Source of the DNA: Rhizophagus clarus
Taxonomy: Eukaryota; Glomeromycota; Glomeromycetes; Glomerales; Glomeraceae
Direction: 5' to 3'
NCBI GenBank assembly: GCA_015698045.1
Contig: BLAL01000178.1
Coordinates: 806,001-870,000, forward strand
Length of the DNA: 64,000 nucleotides
Below the pieces are notes generated by a model. It was given only the letters and a program-made list of their open reading frames with translations, ran no database searches and was not told the DNA's origin. Every line of letters starts with the position of its first letter. Positions within the stretch are counted from its first letter, which is position 1. A program made the translations under genes and the position numbers. Of this stretch, positions 22,858 to 34,735 are shown in pieces.

Positions 22858-24962
22858 GTTAATAATACTTTAATACTTGTAAAGAAATTAAAAATACGAC
22901 GATTTCTATTTAAAAATACAATTTAAAATCAAGGAAAAACTAACATTAGTACTGAAAAATTAAAAAATTCTTGCTAAGCCACACATCAGTTCATATTAGA
23001 TAATCAATCTTGCAGATCGGAATCCTTATAAATTGAATACGTACAAAAAAAAAAAAAAAAAGTTTACTTTTCTTCGATATAGGATGTTTAGATTGACAAG
23101 ATTTGCGAGTAATCTATCATAATGTTAAAAGTCATAAAGGATTGAAAATAGTTACAAGATTTATGAAATCTGTTAAAGAGCGAATTTTATTATTTTAAAA
23201 ATTTTTTGAGATGTAGTTGATAGTAGTCTATCGGGCTATAAAACCCTTCAACTTTGGATAGAACATACAACTCAAGAGATTTATTTCGTAACATTTCAAG
23301 TTTGATAAGATGATAAGAGATCAATGTTTATTTGATAAACAAATAATAAGGTACATGATAGATCTTTCTATTAATTATTATTAGAACTGAATGATGTGAT
23401 TTTTTTATTGAATTTCTTCACATGACGGTGTAAAATCGAATGAATAAAAAAAAATTAGTTGAGCTTTTTAACCCTGACAGTTTCCTAACGACATTCTTTC
23501 CTTATATCACGTTCTTAATCGAATAATTATTAATTTATTTTTCTAACTTTCAGATTTCTTTTTGGAAAAATCAGTAAACCATGGCGAAAATGACACCAAG
23601 CAAGATAGATTGGCGTCAATTACATTTTGAGGGACCTGTAATTCGAAAATCTACTTAAAGATAATTGTATCTATGATGAATAATAAATCATGATTCCTAC
23701 ACATGGGATTTTTAAAATGATGAACCGGTTATTTATACCTAAAACTGGTGGATAACCACCTTAATATTTTAATCATTCTTTTGATAAAACCCGGATAAAA
23801 ATCACTTGGTCCGAAATAAGGTTGGGTGATAAGCAGCGTACTACCAATAAGACAAGCCAGATGACCTTGTAGATCATTATTCTATAATAATGTACAACCA
23901 TTAAAATAATGACACGTCCTTAGATCCTTAAGAACGGAATTTTACGTAAAAATTATACAATTAAAATCTAGCTCAATGACTCATTTTTGTTGTGATAGAC
24001 CTTGTGACTTTAATATTATGCGCCCGATAATGTGACGATAAGAAACATCGCGATTAATTAATAATATAAACAAATCCAGTCTCTTAATGAGAATTTAAAA
24101 TATAATTGCGTTATCATTATTGCATTTTCGTTCTTTGTTTCAAATTTAAGGAACACGAGATAAACCACATTTTTTTGGGGGTACATCACATGGATCGACT
24201 AAAACTTGCGGAAATAAATGAAATAAATACATATCAGTAAAATATGATAATTATCTAAGCAATATATAAGCAAATATATTTGATACCAGATATATAAGAT
24301 ATGACTATATAACAAATAAAAATGACGCTTTTTTGCAAGAAATTTCTAAAAGCTACACCACTGCGCGTATACTGCGCAAATGACTGCGTGTTGTTTTGTC
24401 GTACTGTTATTGTAAAATTAAAGCGCAGCGTGTTTAAGGTGTTTAAGCGTGTTAACTGCGGCAAATAGCAAATTGGAAAATAAATTTGGAAAATCTTTAT
24501 ATCCATTATAGAATTCGATGTCGTCATACAAAAACTGCACATCCTAAAAATAAACTGTATGAACTGTTGTATTTAATTGCCATCCAAATTAGGGATTATG
24601 AACAAAAAAGATTAGGGATTATAATCATTTATTTGAGTAATTATGATAAATTACCGCAGGGAAAAAAAGGAGGTCCCGTTTACAATACAATATAAATAAA
24701 TTTTCCCGCGAGGCGCATATTCTTTTTATTCACGGCCGATGATAGTTCTTTTTTACAACCAAAAAAAAACCATGTACTACAAAATTAATATAAAATGCAC
24801 CCAATTTTCCTCATACTTCTTGAATCATATAAACTATAAAATAAAATTCCTTTTGAAAGGCACTTATTAAATAAAATAACTTTACATTTTCTTCTTTTTT
24901 CAAGGAAAAAAAAACACATACAAACGTATTTTTAATATACTAGATATACTGTAGATATTATT
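22858..24962. other. Intergenic, divergent promoters
   Basis: About 2.1 kb between the start of the Myb-repeat gene (minus) and a small charged-protein gene (plus), so it should contain two divergent promoters. A 25-codon frame from an ATG in good context (23581-23658) is too short to support. No RNA gene seen. Confidence 0.55.
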
Positions 24963-25646
24963 ATGGCTAACGAAAATTGGGAAGAAATCAGCGAATGGGA
25001 TATTGAAGAAGATGTTGACTTGGCTCAACGTATTACAGTCCACTCCGTTCACTCTATAGATGACGAAGAAGAATTTCAATTTATACAGGCTCATAAAAAT
25101 CCAACATATGCAGCAGCGGCTAAATGGGGTAAATCATCACCTAACAATGATAAAGCTAATATAACAAATAAAACTTCGACGGAGAAGAAATCTTCTTCAA
25201 CTTCTCCAGAAGGTGCGACAAAAGAAGATGATAAAGAAAAGAAATCTTCTTCAAGCTCTCCAAAAGGTACGACGAAAGATGATAATAAAGAAAAGAAATC
25301 TTCTGTCTCTTCAAAAGAAGTGAAACATGACGATAAATCCAAAAATGACATATTAAAAGGCGATCATGACGTAGATTACGAAACTTCCGTCCCATTAGTA
25401 TTATCCAAGAAAGAAACTCGTCGTACTAATACCAAACTTCGTAAAATTCATTCCCAAAAATTGATGTCTAGTTTAATTTCTGATGCAGAATTAGAATCTA
25501 ATCAAGATTTAGTTAAAGGCGACACTAATAGAGATCCAGAATTTAAAAAATACAAACTATTAAAGAAAACTATGGCTTTAAACAAAAAATACGCTGAAAA
25601 ATCTAAAAGTGATAGAAAAAATTTAGAACGTGTTGAAGTTTGGTAA
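24963..25646 (+). CDS. Charged, low-complexity hypothetical protein, 227 aa
   Basis: A single-exon frame from the ATG at 24963. I do not recognise a family. The N-terminus is acidic with aromatic residues (NWEEISEWDIEEDVDLAQ). A Lys/Ser-rich middle (about residues 70-120) has a ~20-residue repeat, EKKSSS followed by SPEGATKEDDK and close variants, three times. The C-terminal third is basic and predicted helical, with ETRRTNTKLRKIHSQKL and KKYKLLKKTMALNKKYAEKS. There is no signal peptide or membrane segment. Codon use and a non-repetitive C-terminus favour a real gene. It is probably soluble and partly disordered; function unknown. Confidence 0.7.
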   Translation: MANENWEEISEWDIEEDVDLAQRITVHSVHSIDDEEEFQFIQAHKNPTYAAAAKWGKSSPNNDKANITNKTSTEKKSSSTSPEGATKEDDKEKKSSSSSPKGTTKDDNKEKKSSVSSKEVKHDDKSKNDILKGDHDVDYETSVPLVLSKKETRRTNTKLRKIHSQKLMSSLISDAELESNQDLVKGDTNRDPEFKKYKLLKKTMALNKKYAEKSKSDRKNLERVEVW

Positions 25647-25721
25647 ATAATATAAAACTTTAAAAATTTTTATTAATTAAAAACTTTTTAATTTGTAATA
25701 TTTCTTTAGACTTTTAACAAA

Positions 25722-25774
25722 ACGCGTTAATTTTTTTTTTGTTGTAACTTCATAATTTTTTTTTATTAACGCGT
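25722..25774 (+). other. Inverted repeat just past the 25646 stop
   Basis: ACGCGTTAAT at 25722-25731 and ATTAACGCGT at 25765-25774 are perfect inverted copies, extended by T-rich and A-poor flanks. It lies about 80 bp after the stop codon, probably in the 3' untranslated region, where it could form a hairpin. A tiny MITE is an alternative. Confidence 0.5.
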
Positions 25775-26702
25775 ATTTGTTTAACTTTTTCGCTCTTATA
25801 TAATTTTTCTTAATTCCGTTAATTCCTTTATACATAGAAATCTCTTTCAATTAGCAAACTTGAATATATATGTACTAGAGATCTTTTTTATATATGTGCA
25901 CTTTTGGCTTTTGGTATGCTTATTTGCCTTAGTAATATAGTTTTCTTTTCGAATTTAATGTTAATAAACTTGAAAGTTAGTGGATCGCATTGACAAATGT
26001 AACAGAAATTTTTTTTTATTTTTTATTTATTGATATCAGATATAGATGAATGATAATGAGTCTAGGATCGGGAATATCAAAAATCACAATATAATGAATG
26101 TAATTAGACCATTTTTTTATCGATCAGATAGCAGTGCAAAATATCGATTTGACATACTTGAAAGCATTGCATCAACTTAGTTTTAATTTGAATTTTGATA
26201 GCTGCAGAAACCGAATGACAACTCTTCGTTGGAAATTTAAATTATGAATGGCTTATATAACGTGCACATTCGAGTAAAGTTGCAGGCAAACAGAAAATGG
26301 TTCAGCTTTGCAACCTTAGACTCGAGTATTACATTCGTAAATATTGTAGTGCTATTTGTTTTTAAAAAAAAAATTTGACGAATAGAAATCTTATTTGGTG
26401 TAAGTATTTCTAGAAACCTTGGAGATTTTACCCGGGGTCATAATATCTTTTAATCCCTAAATGCCATCAAGCATTTAGGTATTATTGTTTATTAAATTAT
26501 TATTATATGGAGTAAATTGCAACAAACCATACAAAGTGAAAGTTAAAATTACAAGAAACTTTGTTTTTAAATGAACAACATTTATAAAAAATAATTGTTT
26601 TATAGTAATAGGATTATTGTATTTTTTTTTCCTGAATTACTGACAGAAATCAATTTTTATTTTAGAAAGAACTCAAAAAAGATTACAGTATTTTTGTAAA
26701 TA

Positions 26703-26860
26703 CAGTCACCGCTGGATATATATGTAGTGAATTCGTTATATAAATACAGAACCACCGTGGATAATTCTGGCCGAATTTATAGTATCAGCCAGGATTATAA
26801 TTTCAAGGCAATATTCCCAATATCTCATAACCAAATTTTTTATTAAATCAACCATATTAT
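26703..26860. repeat. Possible Tc1/mariner- or pogo-like terminal fragment
   Basis: After a TA at 26700-26701 the sequence begins CAGTCACCGCTGGATATA and continues with GAATTCGTTATATAAATACA. That resembles a mariner/pogo-type terminus. The following GGCCGAATTTATAGTATC is related to 15650-15690. No opposite end was found, so this may be a solo or truncated end. Confidence 0.35.
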
Positions 26861-26879
26861 TTTACTGATAATTATAAAG

Positions 26880-27270
26880 CATTTTTTTTGCAAACTTATA
26901 TATAAAAAAAATGCCAGAACCATTTGTTCTGACATTTTTTTTTACAATTTTATGAACAAAAAGCATCAGGACCATTAGTTCTGGCATTTTTCTTGCAAAC
27001 TTATATATAAAAAACACTAGAACTATTTGTTCTGGCATTTTTTTTTTGAATAAAAATGCTGAGACCATTATTTCCAGCATTTTTTTGTGATTTAAGATAT
27101 AAAAAACTCTGGAACCAATAGTTCTAGCTTTTTTTTTTGTTATTTTATATATAAAAAACACTAAAATGTTTTATTATAAGTTTTGGCAACTTGATATATA
27201 AAAAAATGCTAAAACTATTAGTTCTGATGTTTTTTTTTTGTAACTTTACATATAAAAATGCCTAGTTTTA
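26880..27270. repeat. Hairpin satellite, about eight ~50-bp units
   Basis: Each unit holds a palindrome of the form TGCCAGAACnnnnnGTTCTGGCA, followed by a T run and a TATATA-containing spacer. Copies differ by point changes, often compensating within a stem. The same unit type occurs at 43140-43425 inside the hAT-like element of copy B. Confidence 0.7.
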
Positions 27271-27284
27271 GCTTTTTTTTTAAT

Positions 27285-27482
27285 AATAAAGCTTGAGCCA
27301 GCTTGAACCAGCTCAAGCCCAACTTGGCTTGAGCCAGAATTTTCATGGCTCAGTTTAACTTGAATGAGTTGAGCTAAAATTTTTTGTGACTTGACTCATT
27401 CTGGCTCAAGCCAGAATTTTTTTTTTCAAGCCAAGCCAAGTCAAACTGTAACTTGACTTAAGCCAGCTCATGCAGAACTTTA
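27285..27482. repeat. GAGCCAGCTC-word cluster, probable hAT-like end
   Basis: The word CTTGAGCCAGCTCAAG and variants recur about ten times. Reversed, the right edge at 27482 reads TAAAGTTCTGCATGAGCTGG, similar in pattern to the TAGAGRCCTGCA terminus of the 2898-3371 element. With the adjacent hairpin satellite it repeats the architecture of 42920-45419. I could not find the left end, so the element may be truncated. Confidence 0.5.
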
Positions 27483-28149
27483 TGTATAACTTTTATAACC
27501 AATCTTAGCAGCAATCTCTCTTATAATAAAATCATATTTAAGTATCATAATTACTTATACTCTTTGTTCAATAGTAAGTTTAGACTCTAGTTTATAAAAA
27601 AAAAAAATGAGTATTTTTTTATTATTATTTTTATTATTAAAGAATAGTCTAATACTCAATAGATGTATATTATCAGTAAAAATGAAATGCTATATTCTTT
27701 CAAAGTAAAATTTATAGATATAAACTAATATTTTGGCAATTTTAAAAATATAAAAATATAAATTTTGCCTATCATTTTTCATTATTTTTTTAAACAAATA
27801 AAAATAAAATTTGTATGATAAAGCTTATTAAATTTATAATACTATGAAATTTTAGATATAAATTATATATTAAATTTGTAAACATTTTATTATAATAAAT
27901 TATATTAATATTTTATTTATTTAAAAAATATATATTTATATTTTTAAATTAAAATTAATTTATAATTATGTTGCAAATATAATAATATATTATAATTTAG
28001 TAAGAAAAATACTATAAGAGCATTATTTTTTATTACATAAAAATAGGGTAATATTTATATGTTAAAGATTTACATATATATTATTTATATTTGATCAATA
28101 AACATGTAATTTTATATTTAAAAAAGTTTAATGTATTACTTACATGAAT

Positions 28150-28380
28150 TACTATATATTAAAAAAAAAAATTTCTATTAAAAATATTTTATATAACTTT
28201 AAAAAATTTTATAAAAAAAAATCTTTATTAAAATATTTTATATGAATTTTTAAAAAATCTTTTAAAAAAAATTTTTATTAAAAATATTCTAGAAATTTTA
28301 TAAAAAAGAAATCTTAAATATTTTATACAAATTTTTAAAAAAAAAATTTTTATCAAAAATATCTTATATAAACTCGTTAA
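28150..28380. repeat. AT-rich tandem repeat, ~55-bp unit
   Basis: About four degenerate copies of a unit containing TTTATTAAAAATATTTTATA and a run of A or T. Simple-sequence in nature. Confidence 0.5.
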
Positions 28381-29787
28381 CCCATCCTTTTTCATTAGCT
28401 TTTATGTAAATACTATTTGAAAATTTTTTTTTGAAATATTTTTTAGTTTGAAAATACAAATTGCAAAAAGTTTTATACTGTTAACCATATATGCAAGTAT
28501 AATTATAAATAGGTAGACTTATAGTAAAAGATAATGTTTAGCCAAAATGTTTTTTTTTTAAAAATTTATAAATAATTATGTATTAATTTATTTGATTTTT
28601 CAAAAAAATTATTTTTTTATTTATAATATATTAATAAAAAAAATATAATAATTTATAATTTATTTTTTTATTATATTTAATAAATAATCTATTCTTATTA
28701 GAAAAAAACTAATACTTTTAATAAATCTTTTACAAAATTTTATTCTATTTTGTAAAAAACTAATTTTAAAAATTTTTAATAATGATATAATAAATAATGA
28801 TTTTTCAAATTAATTATATAATTAAAATTGTGATTTTTTTTAAAATCATATAATTGTCTCAGCTTTATCTTTTACTATAAACCTATCCAAATAATAATCA
28901 TTTGTAACCAATTATATAAATATTTACTATTTTTAATTTATTTTTTTTTGATTTATAGTTATATTACTTAGCAAATTAAACTATATAGGTATTTTGTTTA
29001 TATTACTTATATATTTTAATTTATATTTATTATAAATTCTTAGGTACATAATATAATTCAAAAAAATATTTTGTTTTTTAATTAAATCTGATACCAGTTA
29101 CTATATTACTATTATTCTGCAATGTTTATTAAGATCATATCATTTTAAAAATCCATTAAGTCATTTATTAGAAAATTTAAATTTAGCAATACTCAGATTA
29201 TTTGCTAAAATTACTGAACTTTTAGATAAAGAAATAGCTTTATTGATAATTAATTTTTAAGAAATAGTATTTCTATTGACTTTTTTTTTACTTAATTATA
29301 CAAATAAATCATCTTTTAATTTTAAATATTTAGCAAATTTATTTAGGTAGAATTTAGTCATATAAGGAGTAATTATTAATAAAGTTTAAACAATTATATA
29401 ATTGTTTGGGTTAAATATTAAATTTTTTAGCAGTTTTACATATACTTTTATTATTATTTTTAAAATAATGCACTATTATTAACTTTTTTTTATATTTCAT
29501 TATCTTCATTTCTTTTGTGATAAATAATAATTGTATGTTTTTTTATTTTTTTTATTACTAATAACTACCATTTTACTTTTAGTAGAAAAAAATAAAGATA
29601 CATAAAATAAAGATATAAAATCAAATAAAGATATTTTATATATAAATAAGGTTTATTTTAATAAATGATTTTATATAAAATATCTTGAAAAAATATCAAA
29701 ATATGAGAAATAGAATACATTTAAAAATTCTTAATAAGAGATTATATTATAGTGATTATCTTAAAATATTTCTGTTAGATATTACTA

Positions 29788-29951
29788 TATGGGTTCTTTG
29801 CTAGGAAAATGACCTTCTGAGAACTTTTTATCAAAAATTGAGATTTTTATAGTTCTTTATTTTTCAAAGCTAATAGATTAAAAATGAGCTTAACAATAAA
29901 ATTTAGTTAAAAAATTTCTCAGAAGGTCATTTTCCTAGCAAAAAACCCATA
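29788..29951. mobile_element. 164-bp MITE with TA target duplication
   Basis: The ends are inverted copies of about 37 bp starting TATGGGTTCTTTGCTAGGAA, with a single mismatch (C against T). TA dinucleotides flank it at 29786-29787 and 29952-29953. A TA duplication suits a Tc1/mariner-type MITE. The near-identical ends suggest recent insertion or strong constraint. Confidence 0.8.
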
Positions 29952-30764
29952 TATGATAAATATTCCAAATATTTTAAAAATTCTGTACCTCTCTTATGTA
30001 TAATATTTATTTATATAATATATCTTTAGATACAGATTCAAACATCTAAAATTTGTAAGATACTCAGGTTACTATGATCTATGATATATGATACATATAA
30101 AATTTTCTTTCTTTATATATATAAAAATTATCCTTTACTATTATATATAATTAGATTTATTATAAATCTTTATTATGTATATATAATTATAGCTAAATGA
30201 TATTTTTTTTTTATTTTATACAAAATTTTATAATTTAAAAAAAAAAATTTCATTTGATAAATAAATTTTAATGAATTTAAATAATTATCAATTAATAATA
30301 AAGTTATAAATTAAATTTTAGCAAATTAACATATAATTTGTATGTAACATTTAATTTTTAGCAAATTTAATTAATTTTAAGAATAGTAAAATACCCATAA
30401 TTTTATGCAGATTTTTTATATGATCTTTATATTAAATATCTGAAATCTTATTATTATTTGAAAAACTAATAAGAGTTAAAATTATTATATTAGAAAATAA
30501 AATTAAACAATCAAATTTACATTTGCTTAAAATTTTTTTTTTAATAATCTTAATATTTAAACTTTTATTATAGTTTATATTTCCATTTATATTTATTTAA
30601 AAATCTACCAGTTTTTCAAAAATTTAATTAATTTTTATTTGTATTATATGCATTTCTAGTATCATTCCAAAAAGTTGAGTATTAATATTTAATTTTTTAA
30701 TTGATTTAAATGTTTTATTAGTAAATATAAATAATATTAATAGCATTGAAGTTAAAAATTGCTT

Positions 30765-30900
30765 GATCATAATAATTATAGTAATCGCAATAATCATAAT
30801 AGTCACAATAGTCGTAATAATTGTAATAGTTGTAATAGTTAGGATGATCATGATAGTTATAATAATCATAATAATCATGATGATCATGATAATATGATCA
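30765..30900. repeat. ATAATCATAATAGT-type microsatellite
   Basis: Runs of AATCATAATAGTCACAATAG with 3-nt periodicity, ending in palindromic GATGATCATGATAATATGAT. It translates as an Ile/Thr/Met repeat on the minus strand, which is a shadow. Confidence 0.55.
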
Positions 30901-33239
30901 ATCTGATTAATATGATTAATATAATTTATTATATTTATTTGATTTATTTTATTTGTTATATTTATATTATTTATTTTATTTATTATATTTATTTTATTTT
31001 TGTTATTATTATTTTATTATATATAGTGATTGAATAAGTTGTAGGTAGAGAAGAGTCATAGTAGTTGGTTATTTAATTTTATCTTTGTATTTTATTTCTT
31101 TAATTATTACTAAGATTTTATCTGCAATAAAAGATAATCTCTTTGGGTTATTCTTGCCAACAAAAGAATCAATCCATTAACTAAAGTTATAACGTATTTC
31201 TTTATTTCTTAATAAACTTTGCTATTCTATCTTATTTTTATTATAAACGTTTGCCTTCAAAATTGATTAAATCACATGCTAAAGTTCTTACCAGAGTTAA
31301 ACTCCTGTTATTTTAAATATCGTGTAAAGTTTCAGTCCTTTACATTTGCCAAAATAACAATAGGAATACTATTTTAAAAATTGCATATGAAGTTTTATAT
31401 AATATTATCTATATTATCAAATCTAAAGCTAATTTTTTTAAAATTGATGTTGTCAATTATAATCAAATTAAATATATTATTTTTTCTTATCAACCAATTT
31501 GTGGATTTTATATATCTAATAATTGAATATTTTATTAATAATACATATAAAAAAGAAATTAACTTTAATCTTTTACATAATAATAATAATATAATAGAAA
31601 GCTAAAAATCAAAATAAGGAAAAGCATATTTTATTGTTATTAAAAGTAAAAAAGAAAATTATTTTATTTATTTTTAAAAATTAGATTTTTTTTGAAAATT
31701 TAGAAAATGCATTGCTTGATATATTTAATAATATTAGTTAAAGATTAAAAGTAAATTTTATTAACTTTTAAATATTTATATAATTGTTATAATTTATCTT
31801 TGGTTAATTTTTCAAATTTTTTAAAATTATTATCTTTTAACTTTTTTTTATTAGAATAAATTGGAATTGATTTAAATATATTAATACCTAAACTATAAAA
31901 AAAAATAAAAAGGTTTAATAATATTAAGATAAAAAATTATGAGATATATTGAAAAATAAAAATATAGTAATTGATTAACTAATAATTTTTGTATTTATTT
32001 TATTTAAGTAATTTACATTTAAAAATTGAAAATAGGAAAGTAAAAATATTTTAAAAATCTTTTCTTGATATTTTTTATTTTTGTTATTATAAAAAAGTTA
32101 ATATAGAATTATTTCCAAATTTTTTTTAAGATCTTTATTATAATACTTTTGATCAATACATACTTTTAATAATTTATTTTTACTAGATTTTACATAAAAG
32201 TAATTACCTTCTAATTCATAATATTCTAAACAAATATAATATAAATATTTTATATTTTCTAATATAAGTTTATAAATTAGATTATATTTTTTAAGAACAA
32301 TGCATATATATTATCTATTATATATAAGTTATATTTTTTTCTAGTAATTTTTATGAATGTTTTGAGTAACTATTTTCTTAATGAAAAAATAAAAAAGTTT
32401 TTTATAAAAAAGATATTTTTACCTGCAAAATATACTGAATATAATAGTAATATAATAGTTTTTTTTAAGTTATATAATTTATTTTGATTATGATTAAAAT
32501 GATAACATATACTTCTAACTTCTCCAAAAATTTATTTACTTTTATGACTCCTTTATTTTATTTATTATCTATTTATCATAATATTTTAATTAATTGCTAT
32601 AATATTTGAAAACTTTTTTTTATTTTTATATTTTTGAATTTTATCATTTATCTTATTGATTAATATACATAATATTAAATTATTTTGATTTTTTTTACTT
32701 AATTATTATATCACTTTTATTATTTGAATTTTCTTCATCTTTACTTTTAAAACTATCAAATTTACTATTAATAGATTTGAAATTTTCATTAAATTTTATA
32801 TTTATTTCATTTATTTTAAAAGTTTCTTGTTTAAAAACTATTTTATTTGTATTTATTTTATTAATATTATTAATATTAAGCTTGTTTTAAAGTATTTATA
32901 TTTAACTTTATAGTATTATTTAATGTTATTATGAATGATTAGTATAATAATAACTATTATATGGTTTATTAATTTTAAACTTAAAATTCTCTTAAACAAA
33001 AAAAAAAATTTCATAATATTTTTAATAGAAAATATTAAAAATAAGCTTAGAATTAATATTATTGCAATATTTTTTTTTATTTGTCTTATAAATTTATAAA
33101 AAAAAAATATTTTTAATAAAATTTTTTATTCAAAATAATTTTTATATAATAAAATTTTATTTATAAACTGTTAATAATGTCAAACTAATTTAATAATTTA
33201 AGAGTTGTTTTATTGATTAAAAATATTTATTTCTTAATA

Positions 33240-34060
33240 ATAAGATGAATAAAAAAAGAAGAGTTATTACAATAAAAAAAAGAACAAAAAATGAAAATAT
33301 AATAAGGTAATAGAAAAAATAAAGGAATAATTAAAAAGAATGAAAGGGTAAAGGGGAAATAAAAAGTGTAAAGATGAGTGAAAAGAGTAAGAAAGGAGCA
33401 AAAAGGAATGAAAATAATGAAGGAGAAACAAAAAGAAAAAGAAAAATGATGGAAAGATAAAAAATTAAGAGAATAATGATGGGAAGGCAAAAAAGAAGGA
33501 AAATAATAATAAGGAGATAAAAAAGAAGGAGTAAAACAAAGAGGATAAAAATAAAGGAAAAAAAGAAAGGTGGAACAAAAAGGAAAGGGAAAGAAAATAA
33601 TTGAAGAGTAAAAGAGAAATGAAAAAAAGAAGAGCACAAAAAGGAAAAACTGATAAGAAGGCAAAAAGAAAGATAAAAAAATGAAAAGGAAGAAGAATAA
33701 CAATGAAGAGACTAAAAGGAAAGAAATAATAATGGGAATGCAAAAAGAAAGAAGATAATAATAGGGAGATGAAAAAAAAGAGGGATATAGAAGTGGAAAG
33801 ACAAAAAAGAAAAAGGATAATAATGGGAAGATAAAAAGAAAGAGAAAAAACAATAGAGAAATAAAAAAGAAGAGATAGAATAGAATAAGAAGATAAAAAA
33901 TAAAAAGGATAATCATGATGGGAAGACGAAAAAAAAATGGAAACAATGGGAAAACTAAAAAAAAGAGAGGGTGAAAAGGAAGAAAAAAAAAGGAAAAAAA
34001 ATTAGTAAAGAACAAAATGTAATAAGTGAAAATAAAAATAAAAAAAAATAAACATATCTT
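33240..34060 (+). repeat. Purine-rich tract, about 0.8 kb
   Basis: The plus strand is overwhelmingly A and G, with imperfect repeats of AATAATGGGAAGATAAAAAG about 35-45 bp apart. The long minus-strand frame over it (Phe/Leu/Ser/Pro only) is a by-product of the pyrimidine strand. Such strand asymmetry can favour triplex DNA. Confidence 0.65.
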
Positions 34061-34599
34061 AATCATAGAAAAGAATTAAATCACTAAAGAACCTAAAAAG
34101 AATAAAAGAAATGAAATACAAAAAATTAAATGTAAGGAACCAAATGTAAAAAATAAAAAAAATATGAATCCTCAGAGTCTTGTAGTACCAAATATTCTTT
34201 AATATACCTTAATTATAAAACTAGAAAGACTAAAGAACCTAAAAAGAGCGAAAAAGTTAATAAAGAATTGAACTAGTTATAAGAAACAAATAAAAATAAA
34301 AAAAAAAGAAAAGAATATATCTCAAGAGAAAGGTTTAAAGAAAAATATATTAAACATTCTGAAGAAAGACGCACATAGCATGTCTGCATATCTAAAAAAA
34401 ATTGATAAATAAATAATATGATCATATAATACAACTGTACCACACAAGCCACAGGGAGAGGAAATTTTTTTTTCCCTCCCCTCTTTCCTCTGGTTAAGTT
34501 TACTAATTCTTTATGATATAATATCAAAAATATAATTTCATATTTAAATTAAAATTAATTTATACTTAAATTCATGTTCAGTTATTTGATAATATATAA

Positions 34600-34735
34600 T
34601 ATAATTCAAATATATCATATAAATTTAAATATACTATATAAATTTGAATATATCGTATAGATTCAAATATATTATGTAGATTCAAATATACTATATTTAT
34701 TCAAATATGTTATATAATTCAAATATAAAATCAGT
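34600..34735. repeat. 19-bp tandem repeat at the copy A insertion site
   Basis: Seven degenerate copies of ATTCAAATATACTATATAG follow each other. The last one contains the left target duplication of retroposon copy A (34720-34735). Related ATTTGAATAT phrases recur around 37230-37350. Confidence 0.55.

Larger units (their letters stand above)
25775..34719. other. Nine-kilobase gene-free, repeat-rich block
   Basis: No credible protein gene. Composition is extreme AT with homopolymer runs, and repeats listed separately occupy parts of it. Frames here (for example 31381-31605) consist almost wholly of Ile, Leu, Phe and Asn and are expected by chance in such DNA. Confidence 0.6.

Noticed and set aside
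23581..23658. 25-codon frame after ACCATGG
   Set aside because: Too short, no homology and no repeat of the frame in context; good start context alone is not enough.
33227..34066. 279-codon minus-strand frame rich in Phe, Leu, Ser and Pro
   Set aside because: It is the translation of the pyrimidine strand of a purine-rich repeat; other frames there are open too.
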